Made by a program: the position numbers and the translations under genes
The notes under the pieces: model-generated
Told to the model about the DNA's origin: nothing
Seen by the model: only the letters and a program-made list of their open reading frames with translations
Databases searched by the model: none
Shown here: positions 1-8,079 of the stretch, one piece after another
Layout of the letters: every line of letters begins with the position of its first letter
Position numbering within the stretch: the stretch's first letter is position 1
Assembly: GCF_021728415.1 (NCBI RefSeq)
Contig: NZ_JAKKDV010000002.1
Location: 124,001 to 188,000, forward strand
DNA length: 64,000 bases
Source: Flaviramulus multivorans
GTDB taxonomy: Bacteria > Bacteroidota > Bacteroidia > Flavobacteriales > Flavobacteriaceae
Direction: 5' to 3'

Positions 1-315
1 TTCTTCTTCAACCTCTCTAATAATGCAAGCTTCAGGGTTGTCTTTATCTAATAAACCGGCACATATTTCAATAATAAACCCATCTTTATTGTCATTTAAA
101 TACGTGGGCATTCTAAACTGCTTTATTAAGATTATTGTTTGCTTTTCTTTATTATAAAGTAATATTCCTGCACCATCACCTCTATCGTAAACTTCTCGCA
201 TTTGATTTACCCATGTACCATTATCCATCAAATACTGAAAATTGTATTTTTTAAGAATATAATGATTATCAGAAAGCAAAGTGCTTTGTATGTTTTTTAA
301 ACGATTACTACTCAT
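1..315 (-). CDS. nudK: NUDIX hydrolase, NudK-like (GDP-mannose/ADP-sugar pyrophosphatase), 3' part outside window
   Basis: The N-terminal 105 codons are present and the gene runs off the left edge. The residues VYDRGDGAGILLYN, the IKQFRMPTYL strand and the CAGLLDKDNPEACIIREVEEE region match the NudK subgroup of NUDIX enzymes, which hydrolyse GDP-mannose and similar nucleotide sugars to the monophosphate and sugar phosphate. Only the first half of the NUDIX box (R-E-x-x-E-E acidic cluster) is visible. The ATG at 315-313 overlaps the stop codon of the upstream AAA+ gene by 8 nt, so the two are probably translationally coupled. The family assignment rests on my recognition of the sequence; substrate preference is inferred. 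Confidence 0.85.
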   Translation of the reverse strand, partial: MSSNRLKNIQSTLLSDNHYILKKYNFQYLMDNGTWVNQMREVYDRGDGAGILLYNKEKQTIILIKQFRMPTYLNDNKDGFIIEICAGLLDKDNPEACIIREVEEE

Positions 316-2269
316 TATCAAATGTTTTTCTAGCCGCTGTTTCAATGTTTAATTGATTGACTCTAGCATCAACTTTACGTTTGAAATCGGTATCAGCAAT
401 GGTAGCCACATTATCCAAATAACGTACGACTTCCTGTCGACGAATCTCTGAAAAATCCAAACCTTTCATATTAGCACGCATCAGCTCTTGAAGCATATTA
501 AACTTGGTTTCATAATCTTGTTTGAAATAAATTTCAGGATTTTCAAACCAGTTTTCTTCTAAATCAAAATCGGTTAATCGCAACGACACAGCACTTTGAA
601 TGTTTCGAACATCACGCGAAGAGAAAAAGGGGAATGCCTTTTGCATTTCCTTGTATAAATTGGCATAAAACAAATGCTGATTGGTTTTAAATTGCTTCTC
701 CACCTTATCATAAACTTCATGAACACGCTCCTCGGTCGGTTTATCAGTTACATTCAAAATCTCACCCATATTTTTTGCCAATCCTTGATCTTGGAGATAA
801 CTATAATTTTCGGGCCCTTGCATGTTCACAAAATTTGGCATCGTTTCGTCTAGTTTTCGCCACCACAAATGATCTTGGTCTAAAAAGTCGTGTTCTGTTC
901 TGGCGCCATCAATTTTAAAACGCCCTTGTACACGCGAAATAACCGCTTTATCAAGCATTTCAGGTAAATTGGTAAATAACCCAATGGAGCTATTCCCATA
1001 ATTTACCGCATAAGCACCTTCCGTATATCGTAAAAATACACCTATAACTTCTTTAACACCTGCCGAAACACCTTGAGCTGTACGCTCTTGTAAATTATTT
1101 TCGGCATCATCTATAGGCGCAAAAATAAGTTTAGTTGGGTCTTGTAAAGGTTTCATCCACTCTACCATTTTTTCAGCAGAACCACCTTGAAACGTTGAAA
1201 TAAGCGTATCTGGCATCGGGTGAAACAAAAATGGGATATCGAGCGTATCACAATGTTCTTTTAAACGTGTTGCAATAGCAGCAATCAACATGCTTTTTCC
1301 TGTACCAGGAATACCGTAGCCCATAAACACGGGCATAAAACCACCCAATTCTTGAAATGGATTCTTTTTAGCAACAAAATCGTAACTCAACATGCGCTCT
1401 GTTAATCGACGTGCAAAATGTTTTGCATCACGATTTCCTACAATTTGTTCAAATTGAATTTTATTAAACTCGACACTTTTTGCGGCACCTTGAAAAACAT
1501 TACTCCATCCCGAAACTGCAAAATCAGAGTTTTCAAGTTTATAGGTTCTATCTTCAATAGTTTCGGTGTATTCCAAACTACTTTTACGCAATTGAATTTC
1601 ATCAATCAAAGCCTCAAAATAAACCACCGTAAAATCAATGACATCTTTATCAGATTTTATAATATCTGGATGTCCTAAATATTTATCGTAATAAAATAAG
1701 CTACACGAAACTCCTTTTAATGGTGACATTAATGACACTTCGGGAATGCCTGCGAACTTTCGCTTCATAACACTTAAATCATCCGACGCATAAGGTTTTA
1801 ACTCGTTTAATATTTTATAGGATGTTGCAAATAACATAAAGGCCGTAGCCGTATGCATTTTACTTTCAAACTCACGCTTTCCATTAGTGTCTAAAGCTGA
1901 TTTATTTTCGTTTAAGCTAGATAACCCTGAGGCGTCATAATAACTGTCTTTTATCCAAATACCTAGTGTTAATCCTTCCTGAACGGCATAAAGTGTTTGG
2001 TTTAAGTAAATAGGAATAGCCACCGAATCTGGTAAAAGTCGTTTTTTTAAGGCTAAAATCGTTTTGGAAACTGATGTGATTTCAGCCGTATTCGTACCAT
2101 TATTGGCACGTGATAAATACAATAAAATAGACTCGTCCTTTGCGTCCTTATCTTTGTTTTTAGCTCGTGCACCTTGCTCCCATTGTACACTTTTTAGATA
2201 AGATGCTGCTTCATCACGAAGCATATCGAGTTCAGATAATTTTATTGGGAATGTAGAATTGTGTTCCAT
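308..2269 (-). CDS. AAA+ ATPase of an uncharacterised coiled-coil-associated operon
   Basis: A 653-residue protein. Residues 1-300 form a helix-rich N-terminal region I do not recognise. A single AAA+ core follows, with Walker A GIPGTGKS at 319-326, a Walker B-like strand LIFAPIDDAE at 381-390, a sensor-1 candidate in LFTNLPE near 431-437 and arginine-finger candidates at R446 and R450 (SRVQGRF). The C-terminal 190 residues are again helical. There is no signal peptide or membrane segment, so it should be cytosolic. It is the last gene of a minus-strand set (coiled-coil protein, 354-residue protein, ATPase) and overlaps the downstream NUDIX gene. The architecture suggests a remodelling ATPase acting on the coiled-coil partner; this role is inference. 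Confidence 0.85.
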   Translation of the reverse strand: MEHNSTFPIKLSELDMLRDEAASYLKSVQWEQGARAKNKDKDAKDESILLYLSRANNGTNTAEITSVSKTILALKKRLLPDSVAIPIYLNQTLYAVQEGLTLGIWIKDSYYDASGLSSLNENKSALDTNGKREFESKMHTATAFMLFATSYKILNELKPYASDDLSVMKRKFAGIPEVSLMSPLKGVSCSLFYYDKYLGHPDIIKSDKDVIDFTVVYFEALIDEIQLRKSSLEYTETIEDRTYKLENSDFAVSGWSNVFQGAAKSVEFNKIQFEQIVGNRDAKHFARRLTERMLSYDFVAKKNPFQELGGFMPVFMGYGIPGTGKSMLIAAIATRLKEHCDTLDIPFLFHPMPDTLISTFQGGSAEKMVEWMKPLQDPTKLIFAPIDDAENNLQERTAQGVSAGVKEVIGVFLRYTEGAYAVNYGNSSIGLFTNLPEMLDKAVISRVQGRFKIDGARTEHDFLDQDHLWWRKLDETMPNFVNMQGPENYSYLQDQGLAKNMGEILNVTDKPTEERVHEVYDKVEKQFKTNQHLFYANLYKEMQKAFPFFSSRDVRNIQSAVSLRLTDFDLEENWFENPEIYFKQDYETKFNMLQELMRANMKGLDFSEIRRQEVVRYLDNVATIADTDFKRKVDARVNQLNIETAARKTFDNE

Positions 2270-2283
2270 GTTTTATAAGTTTT

Positions 2284-2323
2284 CAGTCGCAGTTTGCAAA
2301 ACTAAATACTGTGACTGCGACTG
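2284..2323 (-). other. Intercistronic hairpin between the 354-aa gene and the AAA+ ATPase gene
   Basis: Perfect 9-bp inverted repeat, CAGTCGCAG at 2284-2292 and CTGCGACTG at 2315-2323, with a 22-nt loop. It fills most of the 54-nt gap between two co-directional genes. On the minus strand it is followed only by a short A/T stretch (GAAAAC), not a long U run, so it looks more like a processing or attenuation structure than a strong terminator. Confidence 0.6.
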
Positions 2324-3388
2324 TTACTTTTTTAAATCTATTTTTAAATCTGCTAATTCAATAGGCGCTTTAGCTAACCTATTCATAACATCTGGTGTTT
2401 TGTTGTACAATAATTGTATGATACGATGTGGTGCTAACACATAATTTTGTTTAAATACATCGTCCCACTTTTGAAGGATTTGTTTACTAAAAAAGCCACC
2501 TTCTTTAAACTCACTGTTAGATTTAACCTCATCCATTTTAAATGAAATAGCATACGATTCTAATGGGATTTCTTTTTTTGAAATACTCTCTAAAATGGCA
2601 TGGGTTATGTCGTTTTCATCTTTTGCAAATACATTGTGAATTGGCCCCAAATCGATACGTTTTATAAGTTTTGGCGACACTTTTGGCAGCTTTCTATCAA
2701 TAGTATAAGCCATAGTATCTAAGGTCATATCCCTATCGGCTACTGTTTTTAAAACCTCATAAATATCATCCTTATAATCATTTACTCTATTACCATCATA
2801 GTTAAAGTACATAAAGCATATAAAGGGTCGATTATGTGATACATCATAGAAGCTCCAACTGGTTAATAAATCGGCAGGAGCACCTTGCGATGCACTTAAA
2901 ATTTTACCTTGTACAAAGCGATTAAAAATGAATTGCTTATTAACTGAAGAATAATACACTATTGATGCTGCTTGAAACAGTTTACTTCTTTTAATAGTCT
3001 GTTTTTTATGCATCAAGGTTGTTAAAAACTCTTCTTTTAAAGTTGCTATTGGGGTTAACTTTCCCATATACTCATCACGCAACTCCAAATCATTAAATAG
3101 ATATCTGAATTCTAAATAGTTAGGGAATCCCGACTCGGTTAAATCAACCTTCATATTGTCTTCATCATCATACATATATTTTATACGCATGGCTTCAATA
3201 GAGTACAATAATAAATCGCAATATTGTTTAAATAACAACACCTCTTGTTCACTACAAAGTTTTTGACGTTGTACCGCTACAATAAGCTCTTTAAAAGCAA
3301 AGTCTATCATTTTATGATAAAAAACATAGTGCTCTTTAGAGTCGAGAATCGCTGAATCTAATGGTGTTACTATATGGTTTATGGACAT
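2324..3388 (-). CDS. Conserved-looking protein of unknown function, middle gene of the AAA+/coiled-coil operon
   Basis: A 354-residue soluble protein, predicted mixed alpha/beta from its sequence, without signal peptide, transmembrane segment or any enzymatic motif that I recognise. The N-terminal 130 residues look helical. The middle (about 160-230) contains alternating aromatic/hydrophobic strands such as FICFMYFNYDG. The C-terminus returns to charged helices. It lies between a coiled-coil protein gene upstream and an AAA+ ATPase gene downstream on the same strand, which suggests the three products act together, for example as an adaptor between the ATPase and the filamentous partner. I cannot name a family. 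Confidence 0.8.
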   Translation of the reverse strand: MSINHIVTPLDSAILDSKEHYVFYHKMIDFAFKELIVAVQRQKLCSEQEVLLFKQYCDLLLYSIEAMRIKYMYDDEDNMKVDLTESGFPNYLEFRYLFNDLELRDEYMGKLTPIATLKEEFLTTLMHKKQTIKRSKLFQAASIVYYSSVNKQFIFNRFVQGKILSASQGAPADLLTSWSFYDVSHNRPFICFMYFNYDGNRVNDYKDDIYEVLKTVADRDMTLDTMAYTIDRKLPKVSPKLIKRIDLGPIHNVFAKDENDITHAILESISKKEIPLESYAISFKMDEVKSNSEFKEGGFFSKQILQKWDDVFKQNYVLAPHRIIQLLYNKTPDVMNRLAKAPIELADLKIDLKK

Positions 3389-3426
3389 TTTTTCAATTGA
3401 TAATTAACAATTGTAAATTGGTTTGC

Positions 3427-3540
3427 GTTAAGGATTGAAGCGTTATCCTTTTTATTATGGATTCCTCTGCAGGAATAACATATTAAAAAGATTTAGCGGA
3501 AAGCCTGACCCCGATTTTTATCGGGGTAACGCCCTTATTA
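3427..3540. repeat. REP-like interspersed repeat, copy A
   Basis: The gap between two co-directional genes holds GGATTGAAGCGTTATCC, CTTTTTATTATGGATT, AAAAAGATTTAGCGGAAAGC and a perfect hairpin, ACCCCGAT (3508-3515), TTTT, ATCGGGGT (3520-3527). Parts of this (GATTGAAGC, CTTTTTATnGGATT-like, AAAAAG, GnnGAAAGC) recur in the same order at 50112-50196. The organisation resembles an intergenic repeat that I recall from Flavobacteriaceae genomes. The hairpin lacks a U run on either strand, so I do not call it a terminator. Confidence 0.5.
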
Positions 3541-3542
3541 TT

Positions 3543-4886
3543 TTAAGACAACAAATCGTCTTCTCCAGCTTCTGGTTTTGGCTTATCTGCTGGTTTACCA
3601 TCATCACCTGAAGGCGCATTGGCATCAGCATTATAATAGTCTTCAAAAATCTCTTTCATATCAATACCATAGCGCTCTGCAAAATTCTTTTGAATTTCGC
3701 TGTCTTTGGCTCGAATTTCTTGCAAAGCCTCGGCATAACTACTGTAAACACCTTGCATCACTTTTTCGTGTACTGGAATGTTATCCATCATATCCTGACG
3801 CGCTTTAGCACTTGCGGTATGCATTGACGCTAATGTTTCACCAATATGCTCATCGGTTTTTACCCCTAAATGCTCCAGAATAGCCGCAAATTCCTGATCG
3901 GTTCTTGCTTTTAAAGCCACAACGTAACCATCGTAATACTTCAGACGTTCTTCGGTATCACTCTTTAATTTAGCACGATGTGTTTGTAAGTTACTACGTA
4001 AAGATGTTAACACTTTAATTGTTAAATTGTGCTTGTGAACAAAACTGTCTTTACTAGCAGCCAATGTTGTGTAGGCATTTTTAAGTCCTTCTAATTCTTC
4101 AACCTTTTGCTCAAGTCCAGTAACTTTACCGATAGCCTCGGCATACTGAGCTGATTGTTTATCAACTATATCCTCTAATTCTTGACGAGCTTGTTTTAAT
4201 AAAGCATATTGCTCTTCTAGTTTAGCTTCTACCTCCTTTTTCTTTTCTAAAGCTTTAGTATGATTCTTAGTAGCTTCAACAATGGCGTCTTGTAATTTAT
4301 CTTCAACTTCTTTAATCTCAACTTCGCGATTTTTTAAACGTGATACTGCTGCTTGCGATTTATATGATAATTCACTTAACAAGGTTTGTACATCAGCGCT
4401 TTCAATACGTTCTTGAAACATGGCTTTTGCTTTATTATCGGCTCCAGCTCTTGCTTTTTCTGCCTCTTTTAATGCCAATTCAGCTTTAGCTATTTTGCTT
4501 TTGCGTCCCCAAAGGTTATTCCACCAAGTGTCTGGTTTTGCTTGAGCATCTTCAAGTTCAATTTTAGCGCGTTCTAAAGCCTTTTGAGCATCGTCAATTA
4601 CTTTTTGCTCGGTAGCGTTTAAGGAAGAAAATTTTTCGAAAATAATACCAACTTCGTCCTGATAATCTGTCAAATCTTTAATGGCATCTAAAAGCGTAGT
4701 CCTATCTTTTTCAGCCATATGTACCACATCATCAAGTGTAGCATTTAATATTTTTTGGCGTACTTCAGGATCATCCTCTTGAGATAATTTAGATTTCATA
4801 GTGTCAATGGCTTTACCCCAATTAACATCTACTTTTTCGGTTTTTTCGTTTGAAGAGGTTTCTAATAAATCAAAATCATCGGACAT
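3543..4886 (-). CDS. Long coiled-coil protein (TelA-like or 'microtubule-binding'-type annotation), first gene of AAA+ operon
   Basis: A 447-residue, highly charged, almost entirely helical protein. Long heptad-rich stretches cover about 90-290, interrupted by an aromatic/basic segment WWNNLWGRKSK at 121-131. A second helical bundle covers about 290-410, and a disordered acidic/proline tail ends in GEDDLLS. There is no signal peptide. It is the first gene of the operon with the 354-residue protein and the AAA+ ATPase. Its overall form recalls TelA (toxic-anion resistance) proteins, but I cannot establish homology by eye. A structural or scaffold role, with the ATPase as its remodeller, is inference. 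Confidence 0.8.
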   Translation of the reverse strand: MSDDFDLLETSSNEKTEKVDVNWGKAIDTMKSKLSQEDDPEVRQKILNATLDDVVHMAEKDRTTLLDAIKDLTDYQDEVGIIFEKFSSLNATEQKVIDDAQKALERAKIELEDAQAKPDTWWNNLWGRKSKIAKAELALKEAEKARAGADNKAKAMFQERIESADVQTLLSELSYKSQAAVSRLKNREVEIKEVEDKLQDAIVEATKNHTKALEKKKEVEAKLEEQYALLKQARQELEDIVDKQSAQYAEAIGKVTGLEQKVEELEGLKNAYTTLAASKDSFVHKHNLTIKVLTSLRSNLQTHRAKLKSDTEERLKYYDGYVVALKARTDQEFAAILEHLGVKTDEHIGETLASMHTASAKARQDMMDNIPVHEKVMQGVYSSYAEALQEIRAKDSEIQKNFAERYGIDMKEIFEDYYNADANAPSGDDGKPADKPKPEAGEDDLLS

Positions 4887-5015
4887 AATATGGTTTGTGT
4901 TTTAAGGTTGAACAATTTTACGGACAAGCAATTTCGTTAAAAAAGATGACTTTTAAAATTTAAATTGCTTTTAATTGTTGGTATAGTAAGTTTACAAAAT
5001 GTTACAAACATTATC

Positions 5016-5043
5016 CAAATATATTTTTCATTGTTCTAATCAA
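5016..5043 (-). promoter_or_regulatory. Candidate promoter of the coiled-coil/AAA+ operon
   Basis: Read on the minus strand: TTG (5043-5041), 17-nt spacer, TATATTTG (5023-5016), a match to the Bacteroidota -33/-7 consensus TTG...TAnnTTTG. It would give a leader of about 120 nt before the start at 4886. It overlaps the divergent promoter of the small membrane protein. Confidence 0.45.
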
Positions 5044-5061
5044 TTAATTGTGCTATATTTG
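5031..5061 (+). promoter_or_regulatory. Promoter of the 77-aa membrane protein gene
   Basis: TTG at 5031-5033, a 20-nt spacer and TATATTTG at 5054-5061, an excellent match to the Bacteroidota sigma-A promoter, 29 nt upstream of the ATG at 5091. Confidence 0.65.
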
Positions 5062-5090
5062 AGTAACAAAAACAACTTTGTGCATTAATT

Positions 5091-5324
5091 ATGCTACTTA
5101 ACCAACTCGCTACTTTTCTACTTATTGACCAATCTAGCATCGTTACCGTGCTAATTATTGTAACTGTTTTTTTTGGTATTTTACTACTCTTAGGAATCAG
5201 AAAATCTTATAAGCTTAAAAAAGAAAATGAGCGTTTAGATGAGATTAATAGAAAGATAGCCGAGGAAAAAGAAAAACCTTATCAAGATTTTACCGAAGGC
5301 CATATGTATGGTGGTGATAACTAA
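5091..5324 (+). CDS. Small single-pass membrane protein with charged cytoplasmic tail
   Basis: 77 residues. A hydrophobic segment at about 17-38 (IVTVLIIVTVFFGILLLLGI) is followed by a lysine/glutamate-rich helix (KSYKLKKENERLDEINRKIAEEKEK) that could form a short coiled coil, and a polar end. It has its own good Bacteroidota promoter and a terminator hairpin right after the stop codon, so it is probably expressed as a single gene. Function unknown. It is divergent from the coiled-coil/AAA+ operon, but nothing besides adjacency links them. Confidence 0.75.
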   Translation: MLLNQLATFLLIDQSSIVTVLIIVTVFFGILLLLGIRKSYKLKKENERLDEINRKIAEEKEKPYQDFTEGHMYGGDN

Positions 5325-5327
5325 AAA

Positions 5328-5351
5328 AACGCCCACTTTTAAGTGAGCGTT
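5328..5351. terminator. Terminator hairpin between convergent genes
   Basis: Arms AACGCCCACTT and AAGTGAGCGTT (11 positions, one C-A mismatch on the plus strand that becomes a U-G pair on the minus strand) around a TT centre. Read from the minus strand it ends in GCGTTTTTTT, so it mainly serves ettA; it may also stop the small plus-strand gene. Confidence 0.75.
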
Positions 5352-5360
5352 CTTAACATT

Positions 5361-7052
5361 TTATCTTACTAATTTTTTATATTTTATTCGTTTTGGCATT
5401 AAATCACCGCCTAAACGTTTCTTCTTATTCTCTTCATATTCTGAGAAACTCCCTTCAAAGAAATAAACTTGACTATTACCTTCGAAAGCCAAAATATGCG
5501 TACAAATCCTGTCTAGAAACCATCTATCGTGACTAATAACAACCGCGCAACCTGCAAAGTTTTCCAAACCTTCTTCCAGAGCTCTCAAGGTATTTACATC
5601 AAGGTCGTTTGTTGGCTCATCTAATAATAATACGTTCCCCTCTTCTTTTAGAGTCATGGCTAAATGCAAGCGGTTACGCTCACCACCGGAAAGTAACTTT
5701 ACTTTTTTATTTTGCTCACTTCCACTGAAATTAAAACGACTTAAATAGGCGCGCGAGTTTACTTGCCTACCGCCCATCATTATCAACTCTTGTTCATCAC
5801 TAAAGTTTTGCCAGATTGATTTTTCAGGATCTATATTAGAATGTTTTTGATCCACATAAGCTAATTTTGCGGTATCACCAACCTTAAACTCTCCTTTATC
5901 AGGTGTTTCCTCTCCCATAATCATTCTAAAAATGGTAGTTTTACCAGCACCGTTTGGTCCGATTACACCTACGATTCCTGCTTGCGGAAGATTGAAATTT
6001 AAATCTTCGTAAAGTAATTTGTCATCATACCCTTTACTAACTCCAACAGCTTCAATTACATTGGTTCCTAAACGTGGCCCGTTTGGAATATATATTTCAA
6101 GCTTTTCGTCAAGTTGTTTTTGGTCTTGACTCATTAACTTATCATAATTCTTTAAACGTGCTTTTTGTTTTGTTTGACGCCCTTTTGCTCCTTGACGAAC
6201 CCATTCTAACTCTCGTTCTAAAGTTTTTTGTCGCTTGGAAGCGGCTTTACCTTCCTGAGCCATTCGCTTAGATTTTTGATCTAACCATGATGAATAATTC
6301 CCTTTCCAAGGAATGCCTTCACCCCTATCCAGCTCTAAAATCCAGCCAGCAACATTATCTAAAAAGTATCTATCATGGGTTACCGCAATTACAGTTCCTT
6401 TATACTGTGCTAAATGATGTTCTAACCAATGTACTGATTCTGCATCCAAATGGTTAGTAGGTTCATCTAAAAGCAATACATCTGGCTCCTGCAATAGTAA
6501 ACGGCATAAAGCAACACGACGACGCTCACCACCTGAAAGTACAGCGATTTTCTTATCGCCATCTGGGGTTCGAAGTGCATCCATAGCTATTTCTAACTTG
6601 GTATCTAATTCCCACGCATTGGCAGCATCAATTTGATCTTGAAGCTCAGCTTGTCGGTTCATGAGCTTCTCCATCTTATCTGGGTTAGAATAAACTTCTT
6701 CTAAACCAAATTGGTCGTTTATTTTATTGTATTCATCAAGAATTGCTACAGTTTCAGCTGCACCTTCTCGAACAACTTCCATAACGGTTTTACTATCATC
6801 AAGAATAGGTTCTTGTTCTAAATATCCAACCGTGTAATCTTGTAAAAAGGTAACATCACCTTGAAAATTTTTATCTACTCCAGCAATAATTTTTAAAAGC
6901 GTAGATTTCCCTGAACCATTAAGTCCTAAAATTCCAATCTTAGCGCCATAAAAGAAGCTTAAATAAATATTCTTTAAAACGGGTGTGTTGGCACCTTGAA
7001 ATGTCTTGGTTAATCCAGACATTGAAAATATTACTTTCTTATCGTCACTCAT
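5361..7052 (-). CDS. ettA: Energy-dependent translational throttle protein EttA (ABC-F ATPase)
   Basis: 563 residues, near the usual EttA length of about 555. There are two ABC cassettes, each with Walker A (GLNGSGKST; GPNGAGKTT), signature (LSGGERRRVALCRLL; LSGGERNRLHLAM) and Walker B (LLLDEPTNHLD; LLLDEPTNDLD). They are joined by the basic P-site tRNA-interaction linker, with the toe-like KSKRMAQEGKAASKRQKTLERELEW region. No membrane segments. EttA binds the ribosomal E site and gates the first elongation steps according to the ADP/ATP ratio. It lies 1 nt downstream of the small membrane protein gene and ends in a convergent terminator. Confidence 0.96.
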   Translation of the reverse strand: MSDDKKVIFSMSGLTKTFQGANTPVLKNIYLSFFYGAKIGILGLNGSGKSTLLKIIAGVDKNFQGDVTFLQDYTVGYLEQEPILDDSKTVMEVVREGAAETVAILDEYNKINDQFGLEEVYSNPDKMEKLMNRQAELQDQIDAANAWELDTKLEIAMDALRTPDGDKKIAVLSGGERRRVALCRLLLQEPDVLLLDEPTNHLDAESVHWLEHHLAQYKGTVIAVTHDRYFLDNVAGWILELDRGEGIPWKGNYSSWLDQKSKRMAQEGKAASKRQKTLERELEWVRQGAKGRQTKQKARLKNYDKLMSQDQKQLDEKLEIYIPNGPRLGTNVIEAVGVSKGYDDKLLYEDLNFNLPQAGIVGVIGPNGAGKTTIFRMIMGEETPDKGEFKVGDTAKLAYVDQKHSNIDPEKSIWQNFSDEQELIMMGGRQVNSRAYLSRFNFSGSEQNKKVKLLSGGERNRLHLAMTLKEEGNVLLLDEPTNDLDVNTLRALEEGLENFAGCAVVISHDRWFLDRICTHILAFEGNSQVYFFEGSFSEYEENKKKRLGGDLMPKRIKYKKLVR

Positions 7053-7053
7053 G

Positions 7054-7236
7054 TTATACGCGTCCTTTTAAAGCATTAAACACCCAAGCAATAGCAAAAA
7101 ATCCTATACCAACGGTTGCAAAACCCCAGCCTGCAACATCATCATATCGATAAGCTCCCATTAGTATTAATATTATCCCCATAATTATCATGAGTACTGT
7201 TGCCCAAGCCAATACTGTATTTTTATTCATTGCCAT
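7054..7236 (-). CDS. CAL67264-type small membrane protein
   Basis: 60 residues with two hydrophobic segments (about 8-27 and 34-53) separated by the short loop YRYDDVAGWG, ending in a basic tail. It matches, from memory, a small two-pass membrane family known only from flavobacteria and annotated as CAL67264 family. It is immediately upstream of ettA (1-nt gap) and probably co-transcribed. No function is known. Confidence 0.8.
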   Translation of the reverse strand: MAMNKNTVLAWATVLMIIMGIILILMGAYRYDDVAGWGFATVGIGFFAIAWVFNALKGRV

Positions 7237-7294
7237 AATTTAGTTCTTAATTTGTCTTAGTTGTTAGAAAAACAAATATCGTATTTTTAAAATA

Positions 7295-7323
7295 AAAAAA
7301 GCATCCATTTTGGATGCTTTTTG
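7295..7323 (-). terminator. Rho-independent terminator of the pirin operon
   Basis: AAAAAGCATCCA / TGGATGCTTTTT stem with a short central loop. On the minus strand it is followed by a run of T residues, 19 nt after the pirin stop codon. Confidence 0.85.
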
Positions 7324-7341
7324 CTATTAATCAAACTAAAA

Positions 7342-8061
7342 TTAATTTAAAGGGGCTTCAATAAACAAAAGCCCTGAATCTTCATTTGTTGTTACACTAA
7401 ATTTATCAGTTTCTGAAATTCCTGCGGCATCTCTAGCTTCTAGCGAACTACCATTTATAGTATGATTTCCGAAAATTGTCATCACATAAACGCCATTATT
7501 TTTGTTTTTCATATGATACTCAAATGTAGAATCTTTATCCAAATCTATTCTTGAAATCACAGCGTTTTGATGAATTTTCAAACTTCCGTCATGGTTTCCA
7601 TCAATAGATGTTACTAGAGTTTGAAGCTCATTTTTTCTTCCTTCTTCATTAAACTTTTTTTGATCATATCGTGGTTCAACATTTCTTTTATTTGGAATTA
7701 TCCAAATTTGAAACAAACTTAAATGCTCCTTCGACGACCCGTTAATTTCGGAATGCTGCACACCAGTCCCGGCGCTCATAATTTGAACTTCGCCGGGTAC
7801 TACTGGTATCCATTGATCACCCATATTATCGCGATGCTTTAAAACACCTTTTAATGGAATCGTAATAATCTCCATGTTATCATGTGGATGGGTTCCAAAA
7901 CCCATATTTGGTGCTATTATATCATCATTTAATACTCGCAGTGCTCCAAATTGAATTTTATCTTTATCAAAATAGTTTGCAAAACTAAATGAATGGTTTG
8001 CTTGCAACCAACCATGATTTGCAAACCCTCTGTCTTCGGCTTTATGAATTACTGTTTTCAT
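7342..8061 (-). CDS. Pirin family bicupin (YhhW-like, quercetinase-type)
   Basis: 239 residues, the size of bacterial YhhW. The N-terminal cupin has the pirin signature: FGTHPHDNMEIITIPLKG supplies metal-binding histidines, and MSAGTGVQHSE follows. A second, degenerate cupin forms the C-terminal half. Family members bind Fe or Ni in the N-domain, and some have quercetin 2,3-dioxygenase activity. It is the last of four genes with an FMN reductase, a GNAT and a MarR regulator, which suggests a role in handling aromatic or quinone-like compounds. The substrate cannot be read from sequence. Confidence 0.92.
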   Translation of the reverse strand: MKTVIHKAEDRGFANHGWLQANHSFSFANYFDKDKIQFGALRVLNDDIIAPNMGFGTHPHDNMEIITIPLKGVLKHRDNMGDQWIPVVPGEVQIMSAGTGVQHSEINGSSKEHLSLFQIWIIPNKRNVEPRYDQKKFNEEGRKNELQTLVTSIDGNHDGSLKIHQNAVISRIDLDKDSTFEYHMKNKNNGVYVMTIFGNHTINGSSLEARDAAGISETDKFSVTTNEDSGLLFIEAPLN

Positions 8062-8079
8062 TTTCTTTCCTTTCTTTTA

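Noticed and set aside
1418-1678. 86-codon plus-strand frame inside the AAA+ gene
   Set aside because: Lies wholly antisense to a gene with clear motifs and shows no domain, promoter or sensible composition.
3508-3527. Rho-independent terminator
   Set aside because: The GC hairpin is perfect but lacks a U run on both strands and is part of a repeat also seen near aroC.
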